From the NCBI RefSeq assembly GCF_000334915.1, contig NZ_AMSF01000027.1, forward strand, positions 26,299 through 90,298: DNA of 64,000 nucleotides, given 5' to 3'. This DNA comes from Dyella ginsengisoli LA-4 (GTDB taxonomy: Bacteria; Pseudomonadota; Gammaproteobacteria; Xanthomonadales; Rhodanobacteraceae). Under the pieces are notes generated by a model, which was not told where the DNA came from, did not search any database, and saw only the letters and a list, made by a program, of their open reading frames with translations. Numbering within the stretch: the first letter of the stretch is position 1; the number at the start of each line of letters is the position of its first letter. Positions 1-9,986 of this stretch are shown piece after piece. The position numbers and the translations under genes are program-made.

Positions 1-1
1 C

Positions 2-2629
2 AACTATGTGCTGGGCAACGACATCGATGCCTCTGCCACGTCCATCTGGAATGGTGGTGCGGGCTTCAACCCTATCGGTAGCAACGCGAACCAATTCACA
101 GGCGTGTTCGACGGGTTGGGGCACTCCATCTCCAGCCTCACTGTCAACCGGCCAGGCACCTACTACGTGGGTCTGTTCGGCTACTCCAGCGGCACCCTGC
201 GGGATGTCGGTCTGCTGAACAGCAGCATCAGCGGGCAGGGTCTGGCCGGTGCACTGGTCGGGCGCAGTGACGGCACCGTGGAATATGACTATGCCATTGG
301 CGGCAGCGTGACCGTGGCCCAACACGGCGCTGGCGGACTGGTTGGACAAAGCAGCGGCAGTATCAAGAACAGCTACGCCACCGACAGCGTGGCCGGGCTG
401 AACAGCGGCGTCGCCTCCACCGCCATCGGTGGGCTGGTCGGCTCGATGCTGACCGGCAGCACCATCAGCAACAGCTATGCCACCGGCAGCGTCAGCGGAG
501 CGGGCGACGTCGGCGCGCTGGTGGGACAGAATTCCGGCACGGTCAGCACCAGCTACTGGAACACCGACACCTCCGGCACTACCGCCGGCATCGGCGCCGC
601 CTATTCGGGCGCCACCACCGGTGGCACCACCGGCCTGACCAGCGCGCAGATGATGCAGCAGGCCAATTTCACCGGCTTCGACTTCAGCTCGCCGGTGTGG
701 GTGATCTACAACGGCCACACCGCGCCGCTGCTCAACGCCTTCCTGACCCCGCTGACGGTCACCGCGACCGATCAGACCCAGACCTACAACGGCGGCGGCT
801 TCGGCCTGCTCAACCCGACCTACTCGGTGAGTGGCGCGGATACCTCCGGTCATCTGTTCGGCCTTGGCAATTCGTACGATGGCGCGATCAACGTCGGCAC
901 CTACAGCCCCGATCTGTGGTCCGACCAGCAGGGCTACCGCATCACCGATATCGGTGGAACGCTGACCATCGCCCCCAAGGCACTGACCTTGAGCGGGCTG
1001 ACTGCTGCCAGCAAGGTCTACGACGGCACGACCGCCACCAGCGTGACCAGTTGGGGCAACCTCATCGGCATCGTCGGCAGCGATGCGGTCAGCCTCGTTG
1101 CCAGCAGCACCACGGCCAACTTCGGCGACGCCAACGCGGGTACCGGCAAGACCGTCACCGTCGGCGGCCTCTCTCTGAGCGGGAGCGCGGCAGGTAACTA
1201 CACCCTGCTCGGCACGCAGACCACCCGCGCCGACATCACGCCCAAGGCGCTGACCCTGAGCGGGCTGACCGCGGCCAGCAAGGTGTATGACGGCACGACC
1301 ACCACCAGCGTGACCACTTGGGGCAGCCTCACCGGCATCGTCGGCAGCGACGCGGTCAGTTTGGTCGACAGCGGCGCCAGCGCGGCCTTCGCCGACGCCA
1401 ACGCGGGCACCGGCAAGACCGTCACCGTCGGCGGCCTCGCCCTGGGCGGCAGCGCGGCAGGCAACTACACCCTGCTCGGCGCGCAGACCACCACCGCCGA
1501 CATCACGCCCAAGGCGCTGACCTTGAGCGGGCTGACTGCTGCCAGCAAGGTCTACGACGGCACGACCGCCACCAGCGTGACCAGTTGGGGCAGCCTCACC
1601 GGCATCGTCGGCAGCGATGCGGTCAGCCTCGTTGCCAGCAGCACCACGGCCAACTTCAGCGACGCCAACGCGGGTACCGGCAAGACCGTCACCGTCGGCG
1701 GCCTCGCCCTGGGTGGCAGCGCGGCAGGCAACTACACCCTGCTCGGCGCGCAGACCACCCGCGCCAACATCACGCCCAAGGCGCTGACCCTGAGCGGCCT
1801 CAGCGCCAGCAACAAGGTCTACGACGGCAGCACCACCGCCAGCATCATCCACTGGGGCAGCCTCACCGGCGTGGTCGGCAGCGACGCGGTAAGCCTCGCG
1901 ACCAGCACCACCACAGCCAACTTCGCCGACGCCAATGCGGGGACCGGCAAGACCGTCACCGTCGGCGGTCTCGCCCTGAGCGGGAGCGCGGCAGGCAACT
2001 ACACCCTGCTCGGCACGCAGACCACCCGCGCCGACATCACCTCGCGTCCGCTCACGGCGAGCCTGATCGGCATGATCAGCAAGCCGTACGACGGCACCGC
2101 CACGACCACGCTGGGCGCGGGCAACTTCCAGCTCAGCGGCTTCGTCGCCGGTCAGGGCGCCAGCGTCACGCAGACGAAGGGCGAGTACGCCAGTTCGGCC
2201 ATCGGCAGCGGCATCGCCGTCAGCGCTGCGCTGGGCGCGGGCGACTTCAGCGCCAACGCCGGCACCCTGCTCAGCAACTACCTGCTGCCGAGCTCGGCCA
2301 GCGGCCTGGGCAGCATCACCGCCAGCGCGGCACCGCCCAGTCTGGGCGGCGCCACCGGCACGGCCACCCAGAACGTGACCTGGGGTTATGCCGGCGTGAA
2401 CGGCTTTGCGCTGGCGCTGGATCCACGCCTGCAGATGCAGCGGACGGCGCCGGGCAAATCCACCGCCGTGCGCCTGCTGGTGAGTGCCGACGGCAACCCG
2501 CTGGAACAACCGCCCTGCGCCGGCCATCGCAGCATCGATCCGTTCGCGACGCCAACAATGGCCGCAGGAAGCTGCAGCAAGATTGATGGCGCTACTACCC
2601 CCGACAGCACCGCACCCCGGTCTCAGTGA
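2..2629 (+). CDS. Filamentous-haemagglutinin-like adhesin, C-terminal part (5' end outside window)
   Basis: The frame is open from the first bases, so the true start lies upstream and at least 875 residues are visible. Residues ~1-235 carry glycine-rich GLUG-type repeats (GGLVGQSSG, IGGLVGS, GALVGQNSG, each followed by a SYAT or SYW segment). From about residue 327 there are four exact-length 89-residue repeats containing the KVYDGTT signature of the YDG domain, then a diverged fifth unit and a non-repetitive tail of about 100 residues. GLUG and YDG repeats are known from large secreted two-partner or autotransported adhesins with beta-helical stalks; surface adhesion is inferred. No transporter partner or membrane anchor is visible. 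It ends 27 bp before the convergent map gene. Confidence 0.8.
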   Translation, partial: NYVLGNDIDASATSIWNGGAGFNPIGSNANQFTGVFDGLGHSISSLTVNRPGTYYVGLFGYSSGTLRDVGLLNSSISGQGLAGALVGRSDGTVEYDYAIGGSVTVAQHGAGGLVGQSSGSIKNSYATDSVAGLNSGVASTAIGGLVGSMLTGSTISNSYATGSVSGAGDVGALVGQNSGTVSTSYWNTDTSGTTAGIGAAYSGATTGGTTGLTSAQMMQQANFTGFDFSSPVWVIYNGHTAPLLNAFLTPLTVTATDQTQTYNGGGFGLLNPTYSVSGADTSGHLFGLGNSYDGAINVGTYSPDLWSDQQGYRITDIGGTLTIAPKALTLSGLTAASKVYDGTTATSVTSWGNLIGIVGSDAVSLVASSTTANFGDANAGTGKTVTVGGLSLSGSAAGNYTLLGTQTTRADITPKALTLSGLTAASKVYDGTTTTSVTTWGSLTGIVGSDAVSLVDSGASAAFADANAGTGKTVTVGGLALGGSAAGNYTLLGAQTTTADITPKALTLSGLTAASKVYDGTTATSVTSWGSLTGIVGSDAVSLVASSTTANFSDANAGTGKTVTVGGLALGGSAAGNYTLLGAQTTRANITPKALTLSGLSASNKVYDGSTTASIIHWGSLTGVVGSDAVSLATSTTTANFADANAGTGKTVTVGGLALSGSAAGNYTLLGTQTTRADITSRPLTASLIGMISKPYDGTATTTLGAGNFQLSGFVAGQGASVTQTKGEYASSAIGSGIAVSAALGAGDFSANAGTLLSNYLLPSSASGLGSITASAAPPSLGGATGTATQNVTWGYAGVNGFALALDPRLQMQRTAPGKSTAVRLLVSADGNPLEQPPCAGHRSIDPFATPTMAAGSCSKIDGATTPDSTAPRSQ
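980..2047 (+). repeat. Four in-frame tandem 267-bp YDG repeats
   Basis: Units begin at 980, 1247, 1514 and 1781 and are all exactly 267 bp (89 codons); a diverged fifth begins at 2048. Each encodes ALTLSGL...KVYDG...GSDAVSL...NAGTGKTVTVGGL...AAGNYTLLG. Units 1 and 3 are the closest pair, with about a dozen differences by eye and shared synonymous choices, suggesting block duplication or gene conversion. Confidence 0.9.
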
Positions 2630-2656
2630 GGCGCGTTCTGCGGGGGACTGATCGGC

Positions 2657-3424
2657 TCACACCGCGTCAGGCCAGGGCGTGAGGATCTCGAAGCCGTCGT
2701 CGGTCACGGCGATGGTGTGCTCCCACTGGGCCGAGAGCGAGTGGTCCTTGGTGACCACGGTCCAGCCGTCGGGCAGCTGCTTGGTGTGCGGCTTGCCGGC
2801 GTTGATCATCGGCTCGACGGTGAAGGTCATGCCCTTCTTGAGCTCGATGCCGGTGCCGGGCTTGCCGTAATGCAGGACCTGCGGCTCGTCGTGGTAGACC
2901 TTGCCGATGCCGTGGCCGCAGTACTCGCGCACCACGCTGAAACCGGCCGCCTCGGCGTGCTTCTGGATGGCGGCACCGACGTCGCCCAGCGTGGCGCCCG
3001 GGCGCACCGCCTGGATGCCGCGCATCATCGCCTCGTGGGTGGTGTCCACCAGGCGTTTCGCCAGCACCGACGGGGTGCCGACGAAGTACATGCGGCTGGT
3101 GTCGCCGTGCCAGCCGTCCTTGATGACGGTGACGTCGAGATTGATGATGTCGCCGTCCTTGAGCACCTTGCTCTCGTTCGGGATGCCGTGGCAGATCACG
3201 TGGTTGACCGAAGTGCACAACGTCTTGGGGAAGCCGTGGTAGCCGACGTTGGCCGGGATCGCCTTCTGCACGTTGACGATGTGCTCGTAGGCGATGCGGT
3301 CCAGGTCCTCGGTGGTCACGCCGGGCTTGACGTGCTCCTTGAGCAGGGCAAGCACTTCGGCGGCGAGCTGGCCGGCCACGCGCATCGCGGCCAGGTCTTC
3401 GGGGGTCTTGAGGGTAATGGCCAT
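2657..3424 (-). CDS. map: Methionine aminopeptidase type I
   Basis: Removes the initiator methionine from nascent cytosolic proteins. The 255-residue product has the full pita-bread metal site at family-standard positions: D97 (LDVTV), D108 (GDTSR), H171 (CGHGIG), E204 (TVEPM) and E235 (WEHT), plus the substrate-contacting H79 (CHGIP). I chose the ATG giving [10 protein letters not shown] because the family begins just before this segment; upstream in-frame codons would add an Arg-rich extension overlapping the rpsB control region. A weak GGTGGA precedes it. It is divergent from rpsB, the arrangement found in many gammaproteobacteria, so the two share a control region of about 320 bp. Confidence 0.96.
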   Translation of the reverse strand: MAITLKTPEDLAAMRVAGQLAAEVLALLKEHVKPGVTTEDLDRIAYEHIVNVQKAIPANVGYHGFPKTLCTSVNHVICHGIPNESKVLKDGDIINLDVTVIKDGWHGDTSRMYFVGTPSVLAKRLVDTTHEAMMRGIQAVRPGATLGDVGAAIQKHAEAAGFSVVREYCGHGIGKVYHDEPQVLHYGKPGTGIELKKGMTFTVEPMINAGKPHTKQLPDGWTVVTKDHSLSAQWEHTIAVTDDGFEILTPWPDAV

Positions 3425-3476
3425 GGTTCCACCCAGATGGCGGCGGCATGCCCGTGGATCAACACCCGGGCCCAAC

Positions 3477-3506
3477 TTGCCGCCTTGCCGGCTCACCGGC
3501 TATAAT
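3477..3506 (+). promoter_or_regulatory. Predicted rpsB promoter
   Basis: TTGCCG at 3477-3482 and a perfect TATAAT at 3501-3506 are separated by 18 bp. Transcription would start near 3514, giving a leader of about 230 nt before rpsB. A second TTGCCG at 3485 is too close to act as -35. Confidence 0.75.
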
Positions 3507-3513
3507 TCGTGAG

Positions 3514-3744
3514 TTTTGCGGGGCGCAACAGGCGTTTTCAGCCCACTCCCCTGCAATGCGAGCGGGCATTGTAACCATCCAGCGGAACAAGCCCAAACCA
3601 ACGCCACACACGCATCGGCACCGTCTTCGGGGTGCTGCGTCCGTTTCCGCCAATCCCAGGAAACGCCGCGGTCGAAGCCGGGGATGCGTGGAGGTCCCAA
3701 CCCCCAGGTTCCGTTCGCGGAACCGACAATTCGGAGTTACACCC
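3514..3744 (+). promoter_or_regulatory. Long rpsB 5' leader, candidate S2 autoregulatory RNA
   Basis: This makes up most of the 320-bp map-rpsB gap and has no credible gene. Just before the start codon lies a perfect 7-bp stem with a TTCG loop (3707-3724, GGTTCCG/CGGAACC), then GGAG (3733-3736) 8 nt before ATG. In other gammaproteobacteria the rpsB leader (t44 RNA family) mediates repression by S2; equivalence here is inferred from position and structure only. Confidence 0.5.
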
Positions 3745-4599
3745 ATGGCCCAAGTCACCATGCGCCAGATGCTCGAAGCGGGCGTCCATTTCGGTCACCA
3801 GACCCGTTACTGGAACCCCAAGATGGCGCCGTACATCTTCGGCGCGCGCGGCAAGATCCACATCATCAACCTCGAGAAGACCCTGCCGCTGTTCACCGAC
3901 GCGATGAACTTCCTGTCGGGTCTGGCGCAGAAGCGCGGCACCATCCTCTTCGTCGGCACCAAACGCTCCGCCCGTGAGCCGCTGGCCGAAGAGGCCGCCC
4001 GCGCCGGCATGCCCTTCGTGACCGCCCGCTGGCTCGGCGGCATGCTGACCAACTTCCGCACCGTGAAGCAGTCGGTCGCCCGCCTGAAGGAGCTGGAAGC
4101 GGCCGAGACCGACGGCTCGTTCGACAAGCTGGTCAAGCACGAGGTGCTGTCGCTGCGCCGCGAGCGCGAGAAGCTGGAGAACTCGCTGGGCGGCATCAAG
4201 AACATGAACCGCCTGCCCGACGCGCTGTTCATCATCGACATCGGCCACGAAGACATCGCCGTGCAGGAAGCCAAGAAGCTCGGCATCCCGGTGATCGCCG
4301 TGGTCGACACCAACTACAACCCGGAGCTGGTCGACTACGCCATCCCGGGCAACGACGACGCGATCCGCGCGATCCAGCTGTACGCCCGCGCCGCCGCCGA
4401 CGCGATCCTGGAAGGCAAGGCCGCCGCGCCGAACGCCGCCCAGGGCGACGCCGACGAGTTCGTCGAGCTGGACGAGGAAGGCAATCCGGTCGCCAAGGAC
4501 GAGGAGCGCAAGGCCGCTCCGCGCCGCGCCCCGGCCAAGAAGGGTGCGCCGCGCCGTGACGGTGGCCGTGGCCGCCGCGAATCGGGCGACGCCGAGTAA
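3745..4599 (+). CDS. rpsB: 30S ribosomal protein S2
   Basis: S2 binds the 30S platform-head junction and is needed for binding of S1. The start [19 protein letters not shown] and the segments [19 protein letters not shown] and [10 protein letters not shown] are diagnostic. At 284 residues it is longer than the usual ~240: after the conserved core (to ~residue 225) there is a low-complexity tail, first acidic and then Lys/Arg-rich, ending in [14 protein letters not shown] sequence. ATG 3745 has GGAG 8 nt upstream. It is the first gene of rpsB-tsf, behind a strong promoter and a structured leader. Confidence 0.98.
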   Translation: MAQVTMRQMLEAGVHFGHQTRYWNPKMAPYIFGARGKIHIINLEKTLPLFTDAMNFLSGLAQKRGTILFVGTKRSAREPLAEEAARAGMPFVTARWLGGMLTNFRTVKQSVARLKELEAAETDGSFDKLVKHEVLSLRREREKLENSLGGIKNMNRLPDALFIIDIGHEDIAVQEAKKLGIPVIAVVDTNYNPELVDYAIPGNDDAIRAIQLYARAAADAILEGKAAAPNAAQGDADEFVELDEEGNPVAKDEERKAAPRRAPAKKGAPRRDGGRGRRESGDAE

Positions 4600-4615
4600 G
4601 CCTGCCGCTCCATCC

Positions 4616-4642
4616 GCCCGACGGCCACGACGGCCGTCGGGC
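4616..4642 (+). terminator. rpsB-tsf intergenic hairpin (attenuator-like)
   Basis: Perfect 11-bp GC-rich stem, GCCCGACGGCC paired with GGCCGTCGGGC around a 5-nt loop, followed only by TTC. The lack of a T-run suggests partial termination or mRNA stabilisation, allowing different S2 and EF-Ts levels. Confidence 0.55.
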
Positions 4643-4665
4643 TTCAAAGCATTCGAGGAATTGAC

Positions 4666-5544
4666 ATGAGCAACATCTCCGCCCAGCTGGTGAAGGAACT
4701 GCGCGAGCGGTCCGGCGCCGGCATGATGGAATGCAAGAAGGCCCTGGTCGAGAACAACGGCGACATCGAAGTCGCCATCGAGTGGCTGCGCAAGAACGGC
4801 CTGGCCAAGGCCGACAAGAAGGCCGACCGCGTCGCCGCCGAAGGCCGCATCGTGGCCGCCCAGGCCGCCGGCAAGGCGGTGCTGGTCGAGGTCAACTGCG
4901 AGACCGACTTCGTCACCAAGAACCCCGACTTCGTGAAGTTCAGCGATACCGTCGCCACGGTGGCGCTGGAATCCGGCGCGGCCGACATCGACGCCCTGAA
5001 GGCGGCCGCCTTCCCGGGTGCGAGCAACGTCGAGGAAGGCGCCAAGGCGCTGATCGCCACCATCGGCGAGAAGATCGAGGTGCGCCGCATCGCCCGCGTC
5101 GAAACCGACGGCGTGATCGGCAGCTACATCCACGGCGGCCGCATCGGCGTGCTGGTGGCCCTGAAGGGCGGCTCCGAGGAGCTGGCCAAGGGCGTGGCCA
5201 TGCACGTGGCCGCGATGAACCCGCAGTACGTGAAGGCCGAGGACGTCCCGGCCGACTTCGTGCAGAAGGAAAAGGACATCGCGCTGAGCCAGATGTCCGA
5301 CAAGGACAAGGCCAAGCCGGCCGAGATCCTCGAGAAGATCATCTCCGGCAAGATCAACAAGATCGTGTCCGAGGTGACCCTGCTCGGCCAGGCCTACGTG
5401 CTGGACACCAACGTGACCGTCGGCGACGCCCTGAAGAAGGAAGGCGCCGAAGTGGTGGCGGTGGCCCGCCTGGCCGTCGGCGAAGGCATCGAGAAGGTGC
5501 AGGAAGACTACGCCGCCGAAGTGGCGAAGGCGATGCAGGTCTGA
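4666..5544 (+). CDS. tsf: Elongation factor Ts
   Basis: Guanine-nucleotide exchange factor that regenerates EF-Tu-GTP. The 292 residues begin with the UBA-like helical domain ([20 protein letters not shown]), followed by the EF-Tu-contacting TDFV motif at residues 80-83 (CETDFVTKN) and the core and coiled-coil subdomains. GAGGAA precedes the ATG. It is co-transcribed with rpsB through a hairpin-containing 66-bp spacer and ends in a strong intrinsic terminator, making rpsB-tsf a closed unit. Confidence 0.98.
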   Translation: MSNISAQLVKELRERSGAGMMECKKALVENNGDIEVAIEWLRKNGLAKADKKADRVAAEGRIVAAQAAGKAVLVEVNCETDFVTKNPDFVKFSDTVATVALESGAADIDALKAAAFPGASNVEEGAKALIATIGEKIEVRRIARVETDGVIGSYIHGGRIGVLVALKGGSEELAKGVAMHVAAMNPQYVKAEDVPADFVQKEKDIALSQMSDKDKAKPAEILEKIISGKINKIVSEVTLLGQAYVLDTNVTVGDALKKEGAEVVAVARLAVGEGIEKVQEDYAAEVAKAMQV

Positions 5545-5570
5545 TCCTGCCCGCCCGTTGATCCGGAAAA

Positions 5571-5597
5571 GCCGCGGGAAACCGCGGCTTTTTCTTT
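5571..5597 (+). terminator. Intrinsic terminator after tsf
   Basis: GCCGCGG, GAAA loop, CCGCGGC, then TTTTTCTTTT: a 7-bp GC stem with tetraloop and a clear T-tract, 26 bp after the tsf stop. Confidence 0.9.
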
Positions 5598-5743
5598 TCC
5601 GGACACCCATTCGGCGCCACTCCCGGGCGTGCCGGCGAAGCCCGCGCAGCGTCACTCGAGGGGAGATGGATGCCCTTGTCGCCCCAAGCCTCCGGCAAGA
5701 TGCGCTTTTTCGCCTGAATCAGGCCGACAAGGCGCATTCCAGC

Positions 5744-5772
5744 TTAACCGCCGGCCCGCCGCCCGCTACAAT
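5744..5772 (+). promoter_or_regulatory. Predicted pyrH promoter
   Basis: TTAACC (5744-5749), 17-bp spacer, TACAAT (5767-5772). The expected start near 5779 gives a leader of about 27 nt with CCGGAG before the pyrH ATG. Confidence 0.6.
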
Positions 5773-5805
5773 ATGGCGGTTTGCCCCACACAATCCGGAG
5801 ACCCC

Positions 5806-6528
5806 ATGAGCGAACCGCTTAAGTACCGCCGCATCCTGCTCAAACTCTCCGGTGAAGCCCTGATGGGCGACGAGGACTACGGCATCGATCCGAAGGTGAT
5901 CGGCCGCCTCGCCGACGAAATCCTCGAAGTACGCAAGGCCGGCGTCGAGATCGGCGTGGTGATCGGCGGCGGCAACATCTTCCGCGGTGCCGGCCTGGCC
6001 GCGGCCGGGATGGACCGGGTCACCGGCGACCACATGGGCATGCTTGCGACCGTGATGAACGCGCTGGCGATGCAGGACGCGATCGAGAAGCGTGGCGGCT
6101 TCGCACGCGTGATGAGCGCTCTGCCGATCCACGACGTGGCCGAGGACTTCATCCGCCGCCGCGCCATCCGCCACATCGAGAAGGGCCGCATCGTGCTGTT
6201 CGCCGCCGGCATCGGCAATCCGTTCTTCACCACCGACTCGGCCGCCGCGCTGCGCGCCGTGGAAGTGGGTGCGGACCTGCTGCTGAAGGCGACCAAGGTG
6301 GACGGCATCTACACCGCCGACCCGGCCAAGCACGCCGACGCCACCCGCTACGACCACCTCACCTACGACCAGGTGATCGAGCGCAAGCTGGCGGTGATGG
6401 ATACCGCCGCGATCGCGCTGTGTCGCGACCACCGCCTGCCGATGGTGATCTACGACATGACCGTGCCGGGCAACCTGATGCGGGTGATGCAAGGCGAATC
6501 GATCGGCACCACCGTCGGCACCCACTGA
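5806..6528 (+). CDS. pyrH: Uridylate kinase (UMP kinase)
   Basis: Phosphorylates UMP to UDP in pyrimidine nucleotide synthesis; a homohexameric amino-acid-kinase-fold enzyme regulated by GTP and UTP in the family. The 240 residues include [14 protein letters not shown] at the N-terminus, GGGNIFRG in the nucleotide site, the [17 protein letters not shown] helix, and [11 protein letters not shown] with GTTV near the end. I chose the ATG with GGAG upstream giving MSEPLKYRR; an in-frame upstream extension would run through the promoter. It sits between tsf and frr as in most proteobacteria. Confidence 0.97.
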   Translation: MSEPLKYRRILLKLSGEALMGDEDYGIDPKVIGRLADEILEVRKAGVEIGVVIGGGNIFRGAGLAAAGMDRVTGDHMGMLATVMNALAMQDAIEKRGGFARVMSALPIHDVAEDFIRRRAIRHIEKGRIVLFAAGIGNPFFTTDSAAALRAVEVGADLLLKATKVDGIYTADPAKHADATRYDHLTYDQVIERKLAVMDTAAIALCRDHRLPMVIYDMTVPGNLMRVMQGESIGTTVGTH

Positions 6529-6611
6529 CCCGGGCTTGCTGCGCCGCCCCAAGGGCGGCTCCGCCTCGCTGGTATACTTGCCGGCTCGCCTGATCCACCG
6601 GAAGACGTCCC

Positions 6612-7169
6612 ATGATCAACGACATCAAGACCGATGCCCAGACCCGCATGGGCAAGACCATCGACGCGCTCAAGCACGACCTGACGCGCCTGCGCACGGG
6701 CCGCGCCAGCACCGCACTGGTGGACAACATCAAGGTGTCCTACTACGGCTCGGACATGCCGCTGAACCAGGTCGCCTCGGTCGCCCTGGGCGACTCGCGC
6801 TCGATCATCATCACCCCGTTCGAAAAGAGCCTGGTGGCGACCATCGAGAAGGCACTGATGGCCTCGGACATCGGCATCACGCCGACCACCGCCGGCACCG
6901 TGATCCGCCTCAACATGCCGCCGCTCACCGAGGAGCGCCGCCGCGAGCTGGCCAAGCACGTGGGCCACGAGGGCGAGAACGCCAAGATCGCCATCCGCAA
7001 CATCCGCCGCGACGCCCTGCAGCAGATCAAGGACCTCGGCAAGGACAAGCAGATCACCGAGGACGACGAGCGCAAGGCGGACGAGGAGATCCAGAAGATC
7101 ACCGATCGATTCGTCAAGGAAGTCGATGCGGTGGTCAAGCACAAGGAAGAAGAGCTGCTGAGCGTCTGA
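6612..7169 (+). CDS. frr: Ribosome recycling factor
   Basis: With EF-G, splits the post-termination 70S ribosome. The 185-residue product has the standard length and two-domain layout: helical bundle segments at both ends and the beta/alpha/beta insert in the middle (MPLNQVASVALGDSRSIIITPFEKS). RTGRAS near residue 30 and EGENAKIAIRNIRRDA in the last third are family signatures. It lies 83 bp after pyrH; a TATACT-like box at 6573-6578 may give it an extra start site, but I see no good -35. Confidence 0.97.
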   Translation: MINDIKTDAQTRMGKTIDALKHDLTRLRTGRASTALVDNIKVSYYGSDMPLNQVASVALGDSRSIIITPFEKSLVATIEKALMASDIGITPTTAGTVIRLNMPPLTEERRRELAKHVGHEGENAKIAIRNIRRDALQQIKDLGKDKQITEDDERKADEEIQKITDRFVKEVDAVVKHKEEELLSV

Positions 7170-7212
7170 CGATGCCGCGCTCGCCCGCCCCGCCCGGCCG
7201 GCGTCGCCGCGC

Positions 7213-7953
7213 ATGAACGCGCCGGCGCGGGTACCCCGCCATATCGCCATCGTGATGGACGGCAACGGCCGCTGGGCCAGGGCCCGCTTCCAGCCGCGCA
7301 GCTTCGGCCACAACGCCGGGCGCAAGGCGGTGCGCGAAGTGATCGAGGGCTGCGTCCGGCAGGGCGTGGAGGCGCTGACGCTGTTCGCCTTTTCCAGCGA
7401 GAACTGGCAGCGTCCGGAGGATGAGGTCAGCGCACTGATGTCGCTGTTCCTGCGCGCCCTGGACAAGGAAGTGGACGAACTGCATGCCCAGGGCGTGCGC
7501 GTGCGCTTCATCGGCGAACTGTCGGGCTTCGGCGCGGAACTGCAGCAACGCATGCGCGGCGCGATGGAGCGCACCGCCGGCAACACCCGGCTGAACCTGA
7601 ACATCGCGGTCAACTACGGCGGCCGCTGGGACATCGTGCAGGCGGCGCGCCAAGCCGCCCGGGCCGTGGCCCGCGGCGAGCTGGCCGCCGACGCCCTCGA
7701 CGAAGCGGCGCTGGGCCGATGGATCTGCCTGGCCGACCAGCCCCCGCTGGACCTGTTCATCCGCACCGGCGGCGAGCGACGTATCAGCAACTTCCTGCTG
7801 TGGCAGGCGGCCTACGCCGAGCTGTACTTCACCGATACCCTGTGGCCGGACTTCGACCAGGCCAGCCTGGCCGAGGCCATCGACGACTTCGCCCGCCGCG
7901 AGCGCCGCTACGGGCGCACCAGCGAACAACTCGCCGCCGCGCCCCCGCCCTGA
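7213..7953 (+). CDS. uppS: Undecaprenyl diphosphate synthase (cis-prenyltransferase)
   Basis: Condenses isopentenyl diphosphate onto farnesyl diphosphate to give the C55 carrier lipid for peptidoglycan and polysaccharide export. The 246 residues show HIAIVMDGNGRWA with the catalytic Asp16, the FAFSSENWQRP segment, and RTGGERRISNFLLWQAAYAELYF followed by WPDF. The FPP substrate can be supplied by ispA at 26.4 kb. It lies 43 bp after frr; the ATG giving MNAPARVPRH is the only start close to the conserved region. No strong ribosome site is visible, so translational coupling is possible. Confidence 0.96.
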   Translation: MNAPARVPRHIAIVMDGNGRWARARFQPRSFGHNAGRKAVREVIEGCVRQGVEALTLFAFSSENWQRPEDEVSALMSLFLRALDKEVDELHAQGVRVRFIGELSGFGAELQQRMRGAMERTAGNTRLNLNIAVNYGGRWDIVQAARQAARAVARGELAADALDEAALGRWICLADQPPLDLFIRTGGERRISNFLLWQAAYAELYFTDTLWPDFDQASLAEAIDDFARRERRYGRTSEQLAAAPPP

Positions 7954-7970
7954 CCCCTGCAAGGATTCCC

Positions 7971-8797
<827 letters not shown>

Positions 8798-8801
<4 letters not shown>

Positions 8802-9973
8802 GACAGGTCGGAGTCCTTGGCGCTACCGGTTCGATCGGCGGCAGCACCCTCGACGTCATCGCGCGCCACCCGGAGCGCTTCCGGGCCAGCGTGCTGGTGG
8901 CGCACCGGCAGGTCGACGCACTGGTGGCGCTGTGCGTGACGCACCGGCCCGACCTGGCGGTGATTGCCGATCCCGCGCTGGAGCCGGCCCTGGCCAAGGG
9001 TCTCGCCGCCGCCGGCGTGCACTGCGCGGTGGCCAGCGGTTCGCAAGCCGTCGCGGAAGCCGCGGCAGGCCCACTCTGCGACACCGTGGTGGCCGCCATC
9101 GTCGGCGCCGCCGGACTGGAGTCCACCCTCGCTGCCGCGCGGGCCGGCAAGCGCCTGCTGCTGGCCAACAAGGAATCCATCGTGATGGCCGGCCCGCTGC
9201 TGCTGGCCGCGCTGGACGAGGGCGGCGGCGAGCTGATCCCGGTCGACTCCGAGCACAACGCGATCTTCCAGTGCCTGCCGGGCGGACGCCCGGACCTGGC
9301 CACGAGCGGTGTCCGCCGGCTGATCCTCACTGCCTCCGGCGGCCCGTTTCGCGGCCGCAGCCGCGCCGAACTGGCCCAGATCACGCCCAACCAGGCCTGC
9401 GCCCACCCGAACTGGGTGATGGGCCGCAAGATCTCGGTCGACTCGGCCACCCTGATGAACAAGGGGCTGGAGGTCATCGAGGCGCACCACCTGTTCGGCG
9501 CCCCGGCCGACGCCATCGAGGTGCTGGTGCACCCGCAGAGCCTGGTCCACTCGATGGTGGACTACCTGGACGGCTCGGTGCTGGCCCAGCTCGGCAACCC
9601 GGACATGCGCACGGCGATCGGCCACGCGCTGGCCTGGCCGGAACGGATCGACACCGCCGTCGCCCCGCTGGACCTCGCCGCGCTGGCGCCGCTGCAGTTC
9701 GAACGGCCGGATACCGACACGTTCCGCTGCCTGGCGCTGGCCTTCCAGGCGCTGCGCGCCGGCGGCGACGCCCCGGCCATTCTCAACGCAGCCAACGAGG
9801 TCGCGGTGGAGGCTTTTCTGGGCGGGGCGCTGGGTTTCCTCGACATCGCCAACGTGGTGGAGAGCGTGCTGGCGGAACTGCCGGCCGAAGCCGTGGTCGA
9901 TGTCCAGACCCTGGTGGATCGGGACCGCGTGGCGCGCGCTGCCGCACGCCGCGTCCTCCGTCACGCATGCTGA
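8798..9973 (+). CDS. dxr: 1-deoxy-D-xylulose 5-phosphate reductoisomerase
   Basis: First committed step of the MEP isoprenoid pathway: DXP plus NADPH to MEP. The 391 residues start with the NADPH fold [14 protein letters not shown], followed by [20 protein letters not shown] (metal and substrate site), ASGGPFRG and [18 protein letters not shown]. The start is fixed by the ATGA overlap with cdsA. Upstream supply here, with uppS and ispA further along, places several isoprenoid steps in one window. Confidence 0.97.
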
Positions 9974-9986
9974 TAAGCTCTTATCG

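Noticed and set aside
3538..5655. Long open frame on the minus strand antisense to rpsB and tsf (about 705 codons)
   Set aside because: It is opposite two certain genes, is His/Gly/Val/Asp-rich as expected from the complement of GC-biased codons, and has no ribosome site or recognisable domain.
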